A stretch of 64,000 nucleotides of DNA from JAGNKE01 sp964583335 (GCA_964583335.1 CAZOVG010000001.1:62001-126000), one strand, 5' to 3'. Positions 17,209 through 26,115 are shown, counted from the first letter of the stretch. Notes: generated by a model not told the origin, from the sequence alone. Numbers and translations: made by a program.

Positions 17209-18555
17209 TCAAAGAGCTTCACAGATGATCGTTCCGTTGCTTCTCACTCCTACGGCGTATTGCTTCGGAGGGCCCGCGGGGCAAGCGCCGGTGAAACTGG
17301 TGCCGCCGGGAACGACTTCAAAATTGCAAATGGCCGCTCCGTTTTCTATACCCGTCATCGCATAACCCGCAGGACAATCCATGCCGCCGCCGCTGGCGAT
17401 TTCACCGGCGATGACATTTGTGTCGAAGCAACCTGTCCCCGTGCTTGAATTGCAAAATTCGGTGGCCAGAGCTTCGGATGCCTGAACATCACCCTGTACG
17501 TCCAGCCTTTGAACAGGGTTGTCCACCCCCACGCCCACGTTTCCTATGTTGACGTTATAGATGTGTACAGGGTTGACCGGCGAGGGTACCCAAAAGTCGT
17601 TTGCAAACCAGGTTTCGAAGGTCACCATATCATCATTGAAATTGTCACCTCGCTCCTCTGTCTTGAGGGCGCTCACAAACACCGAGTCTGCGTTGCAGTT
17701 TTCATACTCGATGCTGTTCTGACTGGTAACATCCGGATAAAGCGGGTCGAAGGTTACGGGCACTGTCCCGGGATCGCAGCTTTGGCCAACCAGATTGCCC
17801 TCGGCATTATAGGCTCCGCGTCCGTTTTCCCCTAAAGACACGATTGCGTAGTGAGCGCTGTCTTCCGGATCGACAAGAGAGTTATCGAATTCGTCTATTA
17901 CACTGACCGCACCGAAATAGTTATTGTACGTTGCCGGGTCGGTCATGGACTCCGTGACGGCGTAAACGAATTTGTTGCGCCATGAGTCCAGCGTTTGCGT
18001 CGCCGGGAAGTCGACATCGACCGGGATCATGTCTGTTCCGTCTGTCGGATCGATATCGGAGGGGTCGGCAATCATGTCGCGCTTGATGTTTCTCGTCGGA
18101 AAAGCGCCTACAAGCACGGTCTGCGGATCATCTATCCCATCACCATTCAGGTCGATACTGCGATCAGATAAAACCCGGCAAAGCTGGCCCCAGCAAGCGC
18201 CCACCGCGATGTTGGGCACCGCGACGCCGCCCACGTTCCGGCCGGGGCACATCTCGACGCCATAATTAGCGTGCGTCGGGGGAAGGGAGGGGTCTGTCGG
18301 ACAGGGATAACGCCCGCGGTCGGTATAGAATTCAGCGACCGCGCTTGTGATCAACTTCGTGTTTTCATAGGTTGTTATATCCTTACTCTGACGCAAATAA
18401 AGGCCATAGTATTGGGCCGCGCCGGCCATGACGATGCCCATCATCATGATCACGATGGCCATTTCAAGGAGCGAGAAGCCCTCCTGCCCTTTTCGGGTTA
18501 CGGCAGGATCGGGGCAAGCGCCCTGTTGAGCCTCAGTTTCCTTTTTTACAGTCAT
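17209..18555 (-). CDS. Large prepilin-like protein with tail-fibre-like module (third gene of operon)
   Basis: This 448-residue protein has a type IV prepilin/pseudopilin N-terminus. The cleavage site is QEG/FSLLE with Glu at +5 (E31), followed by a hydrophobic helix to about residue 50. Unlike ordinary pilins it has a roughly 390-residue ectodomain. Shared with its two neighbours are a YPCP motif (83-86), a Ca-loop-like DLNGDGIDD (135-143), a GVGVDNPVQRLDVQGDV segment (341-357) resembling phage tail-fibre beta modules, and paired Cys motifs CPAGYAMTG...ICN and CPAG...GTIICE at the C-terminus. AAGGGG precedes the ATG. It probably needs PilD-type peptidase processing. Its role as minor pilin or adhesin is inference. 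Confidence 0.8.
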   Translation of the reverse strand: MTVKKETEAQQGACPDPAVTRKGQEGFSLLEMAIVIMMMGIVMAGAAQYYGLYLRQSKDITTYENTKLITSAVAEFYTDRGRYPCPTDPSLPPTHANYGVEMCPGRNVGGVAVPNIAVGACWGQLCRVLSDRSIDLNGDGIDDPQTVLVGAFPTRNIKRDMIADPSDIDPTDGTDMIPVDVDFPATQTLDSWRNKFVYAVTESMTDPATYNNYFGAVSVIDEFDNSLVDPEDSAHYAIVSLGENGRGAYNAEGNLVGQSCDPGTVPVTFDPLYPDVTSQNSIEYENCNADSVFVSALKTEERGDNFNDDMVTFETWFANDFWVPSPVNPVHIYNVNIGNVGVGVDNPVQRLDVQGDVQASEALATEFCNSSTGTGCFDTNVIAGEIASGGGMDCPAGYAMTGIENGAAICNFEVVPGGTSFTGACPAGPPKQYAVGVRSNGTIICEAL

Positions 18556-18567
18556 GACGTTTACCCC

Positions 18568-20763
18568 TTATTCGCAGGTACAGAGGTTATATTTCAGATA
18601 GTTCGGGTCGCCGTATTCATAGCATCCCCCGGAGGCCGAGCCGCAGGTACATTCCTTGCCGGAGCGCGGGACGTTGGGCTGGGTTGTCACCTGAACAGGC
18701 GTTCCGACCGGTTTCCATACGCAGATGGTCGGCGGCGGGGTGGCGCAGGTGTTGTCGATTTCCGTCCACGCGTTGTTCCAATACCCTGTCGTCGCAGAGG
18801 TACAGGTGTAGGTGTCCTGCTCTGTGATCGCGCCGAGTTCGGGAGCGGTGCAAGACACTACGCGCGTGCGTGTTTTTCCAGAGTTACAGGTGCAGCCGCT
18901 GTAATCGTAAATCCAGCCGTCCCAAGTTGCGCCCGGGCAGCTCAGGTGGTTGGTGCGGCTGTATGTGCCGTCCAGACCACCCTGGCAAGGCAGGTTGGTT
19001 TCGGTTACCGTCTGCTCCACGCAAGCGCAGGGGTTGCCGTTGGCGGGGTCGTCGTACCACGGGCTAGGAACAAGCCCATTCGCGGCGTTACACGTCCAGT
19101 CCCGGCGTTCACGGTCTACGCCCTGGCTGAAACCGCCGCCGCAGGAGAGGTTGCGATATTCGGTGTATCCCACGCAGGTACAGTCGGTGTTGAAGCCGTT
19201 GGTGTAGGTCACCGGCCCCCAAGTGCCCGACGGGCATTGGCGGGTTTGCGTGTAGGGGCGCGTTCCGGTATAGCCGGTGCCGCATCCCCCGACATTGTTG
19301 AGGGTTTGGGTCGGGTCACACGTGCAGACGCCGCTTACGCTGAAGGGGTTGGTTTCCCAGCGAACAACGCCCAGAACCGTTCTGCATCGGTAGAGTTCGC
19401 TTCGCGAAACGCCGCCGGTCAGAGTATGGTTGGTGTTTAAAAGAACCTTGGGCAAGGATTTGGATTCTCCGCAGATGGTTCTGTTTTCAGACTCGCACAT
19501 TTGGGGCGCGCCTTGGCATTTCAGGGTTCCGTCAGCGTCCATGCCGACCATGAATTGTCCCGAGGGGCAGCGCAGCTCGGATACGGCCGGCTCTGGTGCG
19601 CACAGCGGCGCCCCCATACTGATGCCATACATATACTCACCCGGAGGGCATTCCATGCCGCCGCCATCGGCCAGTGCGCCGCCAATTAAATCCGGCGTGA
19701 AGCAGCTGTTGCCCATAGTATCGCAGATTTGCTGAGCGAGGTAATTGTCCACGGCACGGATCACGCCGTTAACATACAGCGAGTTGTCGGGCAAGACGCT
19801 TGCGGCGTTCTTAACGTTGACGTTTACGCGCCCTTCCTGCCGCAAAATAATATCTTCGGGATCGGCTTCGGCAATTTCCCAGAGGGAGTCCTCGACGCCG
19901 GAATAATAAGCCAGATTATCGTCAAAGTAGGTTGAGTCGAACTCTCCCTGGCGCTGAATATGAACGAACTTTGATTCCGTTGCACTCAGGTTGCAGTTTT
20001 CTTCCTCTATATCGGTTCCTGTACTCGGGCAGGCCTGTATCAGCATGCCGTCCCGGCTGAAAGCGCCATCGCCATCCGCACCTGCGCTCATGACGATAAA
20101 GAGCGCGGAGTCGGGCGTTTCAATAAGCGATTGCGGTGGAGATTGCGTATCCACGATCGCAATACCGCCTTGCCGAGGGTTAAAGGTGTCCTGCACGGCT
20201 GCGCGCGCCGTTACGGCGTAAGAGAGCTTTTGCCCATAACCGTCATAAGCCAATTCCTCGGGCAGGTTAAGATCGCGGAACGGGACGGCTCCCCGCACGA
20301 CGAGCGGGTTGATATCGTCTGTGCCGTCACCATCTATATCGATCATGCGGGCACTTTGTTCAACATAGAATCCGTTGGCGAAGGTTCCCGGCGTCGTATT
20401 GTTTGCAGGTGCTTCATCCCCGGCCGTAACGCCATCGCGCGCGAGGCCATTCGGGTTACAGTCCCCTTCCCGGCCATACTCAGCCGATCCGCGGGCAGCG
20501 TCGAGGGGCGCCGGGCACGGGTAGCGACCGAAACGGGCGCGATAATCGCTCATCGCACGGCTTGAGAGGGACACGTTGGAACTGGTTACGACCGTGGTTT
20601 GGTGGGTTAAATAATTATCGTACAATTTCAATCCTGCGACCAAAATTATGCCGAGGATCATCATGACGATCGACATTTCTATGAGCGTAAAACCTGACTG
20701 TGCTCCGCGCTTGATCATCTTTGCACTCCCCGTGCTGTTCAAGGTCATAATGTAGGTTTTCAT
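18568..20763 (-). CDS. Giant prepilin-like protein with Cys-rich repeat tail (second gene of operon)
   Basis: This 731-residue protein has a prepilin cleavage site, QSG/FTLIE (Glu at +5, residue 29). Residues 25-420 parallel both neighbours: YPCP (81-84), DIDGDGTDD (142-150), a CPPGEYMYGISMGAPLC block and CPSGQFMVGMDADGTLKC. Residues 480-672 form four Cys-rich repeats of about 45-51 residues (pattern CxC...C...C, with Trp near the end of each), and a further Cys-rich tail follows. AGGGG precedes the start at 20763. A GGGGAG also precedes an internal ATG at 20718, which would give an 8-residue leader. It is probably a surface-exposed minor pilin or adhesin; that role is inferred. Confidence 0.8.
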   Translation of the reverse strand: MKTYIMTLNSTGSAKMIKRGAQSGFTLIEMSIVMMILGIILVAGLKLYDNYLTHQTTVVTSSNVSLSSRAMSDYRARFGRYPCPAPLDAARGSAEYGREGDCNPNGLARDGVTAGDEAPANNTTPGTFANGFYVEQSARMIDIDGDGTDDINPLVVRGAVPFRDLNLPEELAYDGYGQKLSYAVTARAAVQDTFNPRQGGIAIVDTQSPPQSLIETPDSALFIVMSAGADGDGAFSRDGMLIQACPSTGTDIEEENCNLSATESKFVHIQRQGEFDSTYFDDNLAYYSGVEDSLWEIAEADPEDIILRQEGRVNVNVKNAASVLPDNSLYVNGVIRAVDNYLAQQICDTMGNSCFTPDLIGGALADGGGMECPPGEYMYGISMGAPLCAPEPAVSELRCPSGQFMVGMDADGTLKCQGAPQMCESENRTICGESKSLPKVLLNTNHTLTGGVSRSELYRCRTVLGVVRWETNPFSVSGVCTCDPTQTLNNVGGCGTGYTGTRPYTQTRQCPSGTWGPVTYTNGFNTDCTCVGYTEYRNLSCGGGFSQGVDRERRDWTCNAANGLVPSPWYDDPANGNPCACVEQTVTETNLPCQGGLDGTYSRTNHLSCPGATWDGWIYDYSGCTCNSGKTRTRVVSCTAPELGAITEQDTYTCTSATTGYWNNAWTEIDNTCATPPPTICVWKPVGTPVQVTTQPNVPRSGKECTCGSASGGCYEYGDPNYLKYNLCTCE
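18748..19326 (-). repeat. Four Cys-rich protein repeats encoded in the giant prepilin gene
   Basis: Residues 480-527, 528-578, 579-623 and 624-672 each start with C-[TA]-C. Each has a third Cys about 9-14 residues later, a fourth about 14-16 after that, and Trp or Tyr residues before the next CxC. The repeats have diverged and show no long identical DNA runs, so they are not recent duplications. The pattern faintly recalls thrombospondin type 1-like modules, without a firm match. Confidence 0.6.
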
Positions 20764-20773
20764 GGTCTACCCC

Positions 20774-21988
20774 TTAGATTATCGGCTCACAGATTACGGC
20801 GCCTGTGCCGTCTATACCTGTTACATATTCATTGGCGTTGCATTCGCCGGAAATCAATCCCGGCGGTAATTCCACTTCGCAGACACTGTCGTTTAATTCG
20901 ACCCCGGCCATCGGCACAGCGCCTCCACAGGATATTCCAGAACCGCCAATCGTCGCCGCCGGCATACAGTTGTTGCCCGTTTCGTCACAATAAGCGCCCG
21001 TGCGGGTCCGGCTGGCGGCACGAATGTTCCCATTCACGTCTACCGAGAATTGCGGATCGGGCGTCCCGATGCCCAGATTGCCGCCGAAGCTGGTGAAAAC
21101 GTCTTCGAGCGTTCCCGAATAATTCCACGTGCCACCAGAGGGCAGCCCGCTTTGATAGTAAAAGATATCGTCGTAATAATCGTACCCGTCCTGCGTGGAA
21201 TAAGCTTGAAGGTCCGTTGTGAATTCATAATCGTTGTCGCAGTTCTCAAGCTCGTTGTAGCTTTTGCTCGCCGCCGCGATTTCCGCCGCCGTGAAGACTG
21301 AATTGTCGCAGGGGTCGCCCACACGCTGTCCTTCTACGGTGTATGCACCGCGGCCGTTTTCGCCGTTCGAGAAATAGACGAAGTGGGCTGTGGCCTGACC
21401 GCCTTTATCCTTCGGGTTGGCGCTGTTTACGGGGTCGCCGTAGGCCAAAGGCGTGGAGCCATCGGATTTCCAGACCATGATCGAACCACGATCAGGAAGG
21501 AAGGTCGCGGAGTCCGTCATGGATTCCGTCACGGCGAACGTGAAGCGGCGCTTCCAGCCATCGAGCGCTTCGTTGTACGGGATGCCCAGACTGACATAAG
21601 GAATCGTTCCGATCAGCACACCGTCATGCACCAAGTCACCGTTCGCGTCACGCCCAGATGTACGGCAAAATCCATTTGAACACGCCTCCATGGCCAAGGC
21701 CGGCATGGGCGTTCCGTCGCCATCCATGTCGCGTCCGGGGCATTGCTCTACCCCATGAAGCGGATCGCCTAGTGCCAGGCCCGGAAACGCCGGGCACGGG
21801 TAGCGTTCGTGCAATTCGTAGAATTCGGTCATCGCACTTTGAATTGTGGAGCCCGCCGTATAGGTTTTGGATTGGGTCCGCTCGATCACATATCTGTTGT
21901 AAGCCTCCATCAACGGTACGGCCAGAATGCCTCCGATCAGCAGGAGAAGTGCGACCTCAAGAAGTGAAAAGCCTTTTTCGTCTGTCAT
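20774..21988 (-). CDS. Large prepilin-like protein with tail-fibre-like module (first gene of operon)
   Basis: This 404-residue protein has a short leader, MTDEKG/FSLLE, with Glu at +5 (E11) and a hydrophobic helix to about residue 26. The ectodomain has the family YPCP motif (63-66), Asp-rich DMDGDGTP (87-94) and DANGDLVHDG (114-123) loops, and GNLGIGTPDPQFSVDVNGNI (303-322). The last closely matches the GIGT-x-P...DVNG repeat of phage tail fibres and trimeric adhesins. Two C-terminal Cys pairs follow. The stop TAA runs into the Shine-Dalgarno sequence of the next gene (TAAGGGG), which supports a tight operon. Probably a component of a type IV pilus-like or pseudopilus tip; not recognised as a named gene. 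Confidence 0.8.
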   Translation of the reverse strand: MTDEKGFSLLEVALLLLIGGILAVPLMEAYNRYVIERTQSKTYTAGSTIQSAMTEFYELHERYPCPAFPGLALGDPLHGVEQCPGRDMDGDGTPMPALAMEACSNGFCRTSGRDANGDLVHDGVLIGTIPYVSLGIPYNEALDGWKRRFTFAVTESMTDSATFLPDRGSIMVWKSDGSTPLAYGDPVNSANPKDKGGQATAHFVYFSNGENGRGAYTVEGQRVGDPCDNSVFTAAEIAAASKSYNELENCDNDYEFTTDLQAYSTQDGYDYYDDIFYYQSGLPSGGTWNYSGTLEDVFTSFGGNLGIGTPDPQFSVDVNGNIRAASRTRTGAYCDETGNNCMPAATIGGSGISCGGAVPMAGVELNDSVCEVELPPGLISGECNANEYVTGIDGTGAVICEPII

Positions 21989-22376
21989 ATTGTTTGCACC
22001 GCTTCTATATTCTTCCCTTTTTGAGGGATTAAGCTTTGTAGATTCCTATTAAATGACAATCGTCTTAAAAATATAAAAAAATACACCTGATCCTAGGGTT
22101 ATACTATCATCTGAACTATGAAAAATTATTTAAAATTTTAGAGAAATCCCATCTAAAAGCCTCGGAGCGCCGTGTATGTGTCTCTTTTTGAGTCTCAGCA
22201 AAAATTCTCTAAGTTACTGTTTTCAATTGCTTTTGTTGTTCTCAAAAAAATCATTTGAGCAATTTTCAATCTAATTATGGTTTTTTATGTTCGGCCGCTC
22301 CTATTTACAGAATACCAAAGGTTAATTTATTAATTACATTAAAAACTGGGCTCGCATCTTCACTTTTCTGATCAAA
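21989..22376. other. AT-rich 390-bp leader upstream of the prepilin operon
   Basis: No convincing ORF occurs here. It is much AT-richer than its surroundings, with A- and T-tracts and AATTGCT/AGCAATT inverted motifs near 22225-22265. The prepilin promoter must lie here, since the far end abuts the gcrA terminator. I cannot identify a single -35/-10 pair with confidence. Confidence 0.5.
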
Positions 22377-22400
22377 AAAGGGCCCCTTTCGGGGCCGCTT
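22377..22400 (-). terminator. Rho-independent terminator of gcrA
   Basis: GGCCCC-TTTC-GGGGCC (22381-22396) is followed, on the - strand, by a CTTTTTTG run. It lies 40 bp beyond the gcrA stop. Confidence 0.85.
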
Positions 22401-22438
22401 CTTTTGTGTTTGAGCCGGGATATTATTCTAAAATCCGA

Positions 22439-22966
22439 CTAACCTGCGCTTTTTTGAGCTTTTCTTTGAGAATTGTGAGCTTTTTCTGCCCGGACATCGA
22501 CACCAGCGATGGCGTTTTCCGCCTGAATGATGCGGTTACGGGTGGCGGCCTGATAGGCCGTTTTGGCGTGGTCGCAACAGTAAGGCAGGCCCATGATGAC
22601 TTCTTCGCCACAGAAACCGAATTGTTCGTCGTGCGGGTCGCCAACAGGCCAGCGGCACATGCGGGGCTTGAGATCGAGAAGGCTCAGAAGCGAACCGGCG
22701 TCGCGCTCAGGCTGTTTGACCTCGACCACCTTTATGGGCGGCAGGTCCACCACAGTTTTTTCAGGACGGCGCTCAACTGTTTTTACAGCCGGCTTTTTGT
22801 TGTTCTGCTGGATCGGGGAGACGCGGTTGGAGAGTTTGAGACGGTGGGCCTTGCCAATGACCGCGTTGCGGGTGATGCCCCCCAGCTCTTTTGCAATCTC
22901 CGCCGCAGAACGGCCTTCGGTCCAGAGTTTTCTCAGAAGGGCTACGCGATCATCGGTCCAACTCAT
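22439..22966 (-). CDS. gcrA: GcrA cell-cycle regulator
   Basis: GcrA is an alphaproteobacterial sigma70-associated transcription factor that, in Caulobacter, acts on promoters with methylated GANTC sites. The 175-residue protein starts MSWTDDRVALLRKLW with the helix-turn-helix AEIAKELGGITRNAVIGKAH, the hallmark of the family. The C-terminal sigma-interacting part holds CRWPVGDPHDEQFGFCGEEV and PYCCDHAKTAYQ. The ATG at 22966 has a TGGAGGA ribosome site; the longer in-frame start at 22990 lacks family residues. A perfect DnaA box lies about 140 bp upstream. Confidence 0.96.
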   Translation of the reverse strand: MSWTDDRVALLRKLWTEGRSAAEIAKELGGITRNAVIGKAHRLKLSNRVSPIQQNNKKPAVKTVERRPEKTVVDLPPIKVVEVKQPERDAGSLLSLLDLKPRMCRWPVGDPHDEQFGFCGEEVIMGLPYCCDHAKTAYQAATRNRIIQAENAIAGVDVRAEKAHNSQRKAQKSAG

Positions 22967-23104
22967 GAAAATCCTCCACACTAAATTCATAAAACACAGC
23001 CGACGTTCCGGCGTCGGTTATGCGTTTTTGCGCGATGTTTTTAAGAAGACTTACTCTATCAGTCGGCGTGCGGGTACGCTACGACTAAAATTCAAAAAAA
23101 TTCC

Positions 23105-23113
23105 TTATCCACA
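23105..23113 (+). promoter_or_regulatory. Consensus DnaA box between gcrA and era
   Basis: TTATCCACA is an exact match to the DnaA box consensus. It lies about 140 bp upstream of the gcrA start, just beyond the era stop. In Caulobacter crescentus DnaA activates gcrA transcription, so the position is suggestive. Confidence 0.55.
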
Positions 23114-23136
23114 TAACATAACGCAACGTGCAATTT

Positions 23137-24042
23137 TTATGCGCCGACGTCCAAGCCGAAGCGTGTGAAGTAGGACGGACGCTCGGTCCATTTTTCGAGA
23201 ACGGTCACGTGAATTTTCAGATGAACGTCGGTCTCCATAATTTTTTTCAGCTCCTCGCGCGCGGCGGTTCCGATGTCCTTGATACGGCTGCCGCCCTTGC
23301 CCAAGACGATGGCCTTCTGGGTTTCCCGTTCGACGTAAACGGTCTGGTCAATCTTGATGCTCTTGTTGTCGAACTCTTCCCATGCCTGCGTTTCCACGAA
23401 GATGGCGTAAGGCAGCTCTTCGTGAAGCTGCTCGAAGATTTTCTCGCGAGTGATTTCGGAGGCGAGCATGCGCATGGGCATGTCGCTCATCTGATCCTCT
23501 GGGAAATGCCACGGTCCCTCGGGGAGGCGCTCCGTGAGATATTTCTTCAGACCTTCGATGCCCGATTGTTTCAGGGCGGAAATCATAAATGTCGCCTCGT
23601 AATTAAACGCGGCGTTCATTTGCGCGGCCATATCGAGAAGCAGCGGCTTGGCGATCGCGTCCACCTTATTGAGGACCAGAACAGCGGGGTTCGCGTTTTC
23701 GAGCATCCTTCTGATTTCCGCGTTCGCGGCGAAGGGGTTTTTCTTCGTTACGTCCACGATATGAAAGATCAGGTCGCCCTCGCCCATTCCCTGCACGGCG
23801 GTCTTGACCATCGCCTTTTCCAACGGGCCCTTGGCCACGAACAGGCCCGGCGTATCGACCAGCGCGATTTGCGTATTGCCCTCGATCAGGATGCCTAAAA
23901 TCCGGGTGCGGGTCGTCTGGACCTTGCGGCTGACGATGGAGACCTTTGAGCCAACCATCGCGTTCACGAGGGTGGACTTTCCGGCGTTGGGGAGGCCGAT
24001 GACGCTGACAAAGCCGCAGCGTGTTTTAGTTTCTGTGCTCAC
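23137..24042 (-). CDS. era: GTPase Era
   Basis: Era is an essential GTPase that binds the 3' end of 16S rRNA during 30S maturation. The 301-residue protein has G1 GLPNAGKSTLVNAMVG, G3 DTPGLF and G4 NKVDA. The C-terminal KH domain carries the GKGGSRIKDIGTAAREEL loop (about 254-271). Length is canonical. The GTG start at 24042 overlaps the rnc stop by 4 bp (GTGA), consistent with the rnc-era coupling known in many bacteria. It ends the acpS-lepB-rnc-era cluster. Confidence 0.97.
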   Translation of the reverse strand: MSTETKTRCGFVSVIGLPNAGKSTLVNAMVGSKVSIVSRKVQTTRTRILGILIEGNTQIALVDTPGLFVAKGPLEKAMVKTAVQGMGEGDLIFHIVDVTKKNPFAANAEIRRMLENANPAVLVLNKVDAIAKPLLLDMAAQMNAAFNYEATFMISALKQSGIEGLKKYLTERLPEGPWHFPEDQMSDMPMRMLASEITREKIFEQLHEELPYAIFVETQAWEEFDNKSIKIDQTVYVERETQKAIVLGKGGSRIKDIGTAAREELKKIMETDVHLKIHVTVLEKWTERPSYFTRFGLDVGA

Positions 24043-24719
24043 GTCTTTGGATCCTTGATGTGCTTTTCGATGAATTTATTGGCGGCCTCTTTTTCCGCCT
24101 CCTGCCGCGTGCGGCCCTGCGCGCGCAGAGGCTTAAACCCTTCTACGCGGATTTCGACCTCAAACACAGGGGCATGATCGGGGCCGCTTTGTTCGAGAAC
24201 TTCGTAAGCCGGAAGCGGCAGGGCGCGTCCTTGCGCCCATTCCTGTACCTGCGTCTTGGGGTGCTGGGGCGGGCGGATCATTCTGTCCAAAACGCCGCTC
24301 CATTGCCGGGTTATGAGGTCGCGGCAGGGCGGCAGGCCGCCATCGAGATAGACCGCGCCAATAAGCGCCTCGAAAACGTCAGCGAGGATGTTTTCCTTTT
24401 CCGCGCCGCCGGAGTCACGCTCGGAATCCGACAGCACGATGAAGTCGGCGAGGAAGATCTGTCCGGCCAGCATGGCAACGGTTGCGCCCTGAACCAGCGA
24501 GGCCAGACGGCGGGCGAGATCGCCCTCACTTTCCTGAGGGAAGCGTTTATAAAGCAGTTCGGCGATAACCAGACCCAGAACGCGGTCGCCCAGAAATTCA
24601 AGGCGTTCGTAATTTTCCTTTTTCTTCACGCTGGAATGGGTGAGCGCCTCGCGCAGCAATTCAGAATCCTTGAAGGTGTAGCCTATAAGGTTCTGAAGTT
24701 CGGAAACCGCGCGGGTCAT
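24039..24719 (-). CDS. rnc: Ribonuclease III
   Basis: RNase III cleaves double-stranded RNA in rRNA and mRNA processing. The 226-residue protein has the signature ERLEFLGDRVLGLVIAELL with the catalytic acidic residues, then ADVFEALIGAVYLDGG with the second metal-binding Asp and Glu. A C-terminal dsRNA-binding domain starts near KTQVQEWAQG. The ATG at 24719 lies 5 bp after the lepB stop. An ORF extension to 24833 runs into lepB and is not conserved. The gene overlaps era. Confidence 0.97.
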   Translation of the reverse strand: MTRAVSELQNLIGYTFKDSELLREALTHSSVKKKENYERLEFLGDRVLGLVIAELLYKRFPQESEGDLARRLASLVQGATVAMLAGQIFLADFIVLSDSERDSGGAEKENILADVFEALIGAVYLDGGLPPCRDLITRQWSGVLDRMIRPPQHPKTQVQEWAQGRALPLPAYEVLEQSGPDHAPVFEVEIRVEGFKPLRAQGRTRQEAEKEAANKFIEKHIKDPKT

Positions 24720-24724
24720 GGGGT

Positions 24725-25612
24725 TCAGCCTTCCGACTTCCCGTCTGCGGGGGGGGCGGACTGCGCGGCAGGGCGGACCGGATCGAGATCCATGAAGAAG
24801 CGCTCGTAGCGGATCGACCACGGCCATTTCCAAATTTCATAGAGGGCGGCGTAGTGGTTGGTCGAGAAGAACAGGAAGTCGGCGCGACCCACGATGTTTT
24901 CGAAGGGGACGAAGCCCACCATCTCCATCACGCGACTGTCCTGTGAATTATCGCGGTTGTCGCCCATCATGAAATAATGGCCCTCCGGCACTGTGAAGAG
25001 CGGAGTGTTATCCAGAAGCTTATCGTCGGTTTCCTCATAAATTCTATGGATGATCCCGCCGGGGAGCGTTTCAATATATTCGGTGGTTTTTGTAATATCA
25101 CTGTCGGCGGGGTTGTCCTTGCTTTTATCCTCGTCAAAGGTGCGGACGAATTCGCGCGGCACGATCTCGCCGTTGATATAGAGGCGGCCATCGATCGTCT
25201 GAATCTCATCACCGGGGAGGCCAATTAAGCGTTTGATAAGATTCTGATTTGTTTTCGGCAGAAAGAAAACCATGATGTCGCCGCGCTGCGGCTCCTTGCC
25301 CCAGACGCGACCCTCGATCGGCGCGAGGCCGAAGGGGAAGGAGTAGCGGCTGTAGCCGTAGGCGGGCTTATAGACAAACAGATAATCCCCGACCAGAAGG
25401 GTTGGCTTCATCGAGGTGGAGGGGATATTGAACGGTTCGAAGAGAAACGTGCGGATGATCAGCGCGATGACCACGGCCAGAAGGGCAGTCTTGGCCAGTT
25501 CGCCGACCTCGCCGCGCTCCATCAGGACGGGTTTTTTTTGCTCTTGCTTTTCGGGCTCCTGAGCCTCAGGGGCCTCTGTGTTGTCGGTCATCGATTTTTG
25601 GACCCGTTGCAT
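24725..25612 (-). CDS. lepB: Signal peptidase I
   Basis: Leader peptidase removes signal peptides from exported proteins at the outer face of the inner membrane. The catalytic Ser is in IPSTSMKPTLLVGDY (about residues 73-87) and the catalytic Lys is in RGDIMVFFLP...NLIKRLIGLPGDEI. Box E is YFMMGDNRDNSQDSR. A single N-terminal membrane helix (about 35-60) precedes the active site. The start is ambiguous between 25612 and 25591, neither with a strong ribosome site. The gene lies between acpS and rnc, the usual alphaproteobacterial order. Confidence 0.95.
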   Translation of the reverse strand: MQRVQKSMTDNTEAPEAQEPEKQEQKKPVLMERGEVGELAKTALLAVVIALIIRTFLFEPFNIPSTSMKPTLLVGDYLFVYKPAYGYSRYSFPFGLAPIEGRVWGKEPQRGDIMVFFLPKTNQNLIKRLIGLPGDEIQTIDGRLYINGEIVPREFVRTFDEDKSKDNPADSDITKTTEYIETLPGGIIHRIYEETDDKLLDNTPLFTVPEGHYFMMGDNRDNSQDSRVMEMVGFVPFENIVGRADFLFFSTNHYAALYEIWKWPWSIRYERFFMDLDPVRPAAQSAPPADGKSEG

Positions 25613-25713
25613 TGGTTTGTTCAGTCAGGGTTTACCCGATCCGGGCCTTAAATTCCAGAGGAGATTATGCCAAAGCGCGGGATTTCCTTGTTTTTTCCGG
25701 TTTTACGGGGTTT

Positions 25714-26115
25714 CTAACGCGCTTCTATAACCACGACGGCATAGGCGAAGGGCGGCTCGTCGCTTAAGGTCAGGTGCAGAACGGGGTGCATCCCCGGTGG
25801 AATGAGGGCGTTCAGGCGTTCGAGCGCCCCGCCGGTCAACTTGAGGAAGGGGCGGCCCTTTTCGTCCTCGACCACGCCGATATCACGGAAGAAGATCTCC
25901 TCGGTAAAGCCGGTTCCCAGCGCCTTGACGCAGGCCTCCTTGGCCGCAAAACGCTTGGCGTAGACGTGGATATGCTGGCCCGAGGCGCGGCGGCGTTCGG
26001 CCTTTTCGCGCTCGAAAGGCGTAAAGCAGCGTTCCTCGAAGCGCCCGCCGTGGCGCTTGATGGCCTTTTCGATGCGGCGTATGTCGATCAGATCGTTGCC
26101 GATGCCGATGATCAT
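25714..26115 (-). CDS. acpS: Holo-[acyl-carrier-protein] synthase
   Basis: AcpS transfers 4'-phosphopantetheine from CoA to apo-ACP. The 133-residue length is standard. Signature blocks are GIGNDLIDIRRIEKAIKR at the N-terminus, with the metal-binding Asp, and RFAAKEACVKALGTG, with the catalytic Glu-Lys pair. It is first in the acpS-lepB-rnc-era cluster. No acpP lies nearby in the window. Confidence 0.96.
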   Translation of the reverse strand: MIIGIGNDLIDIRRIEKAIKRHGGRFEERCFTPFEREKAERRRASGQHIHVYAKRFAAKEACVKALGTGFTEEIFFRDIGVVEDEKGRPFLKLTGGALERLNALIPPGMHPVLHLTLSDEPPFAYAVVVIEAR

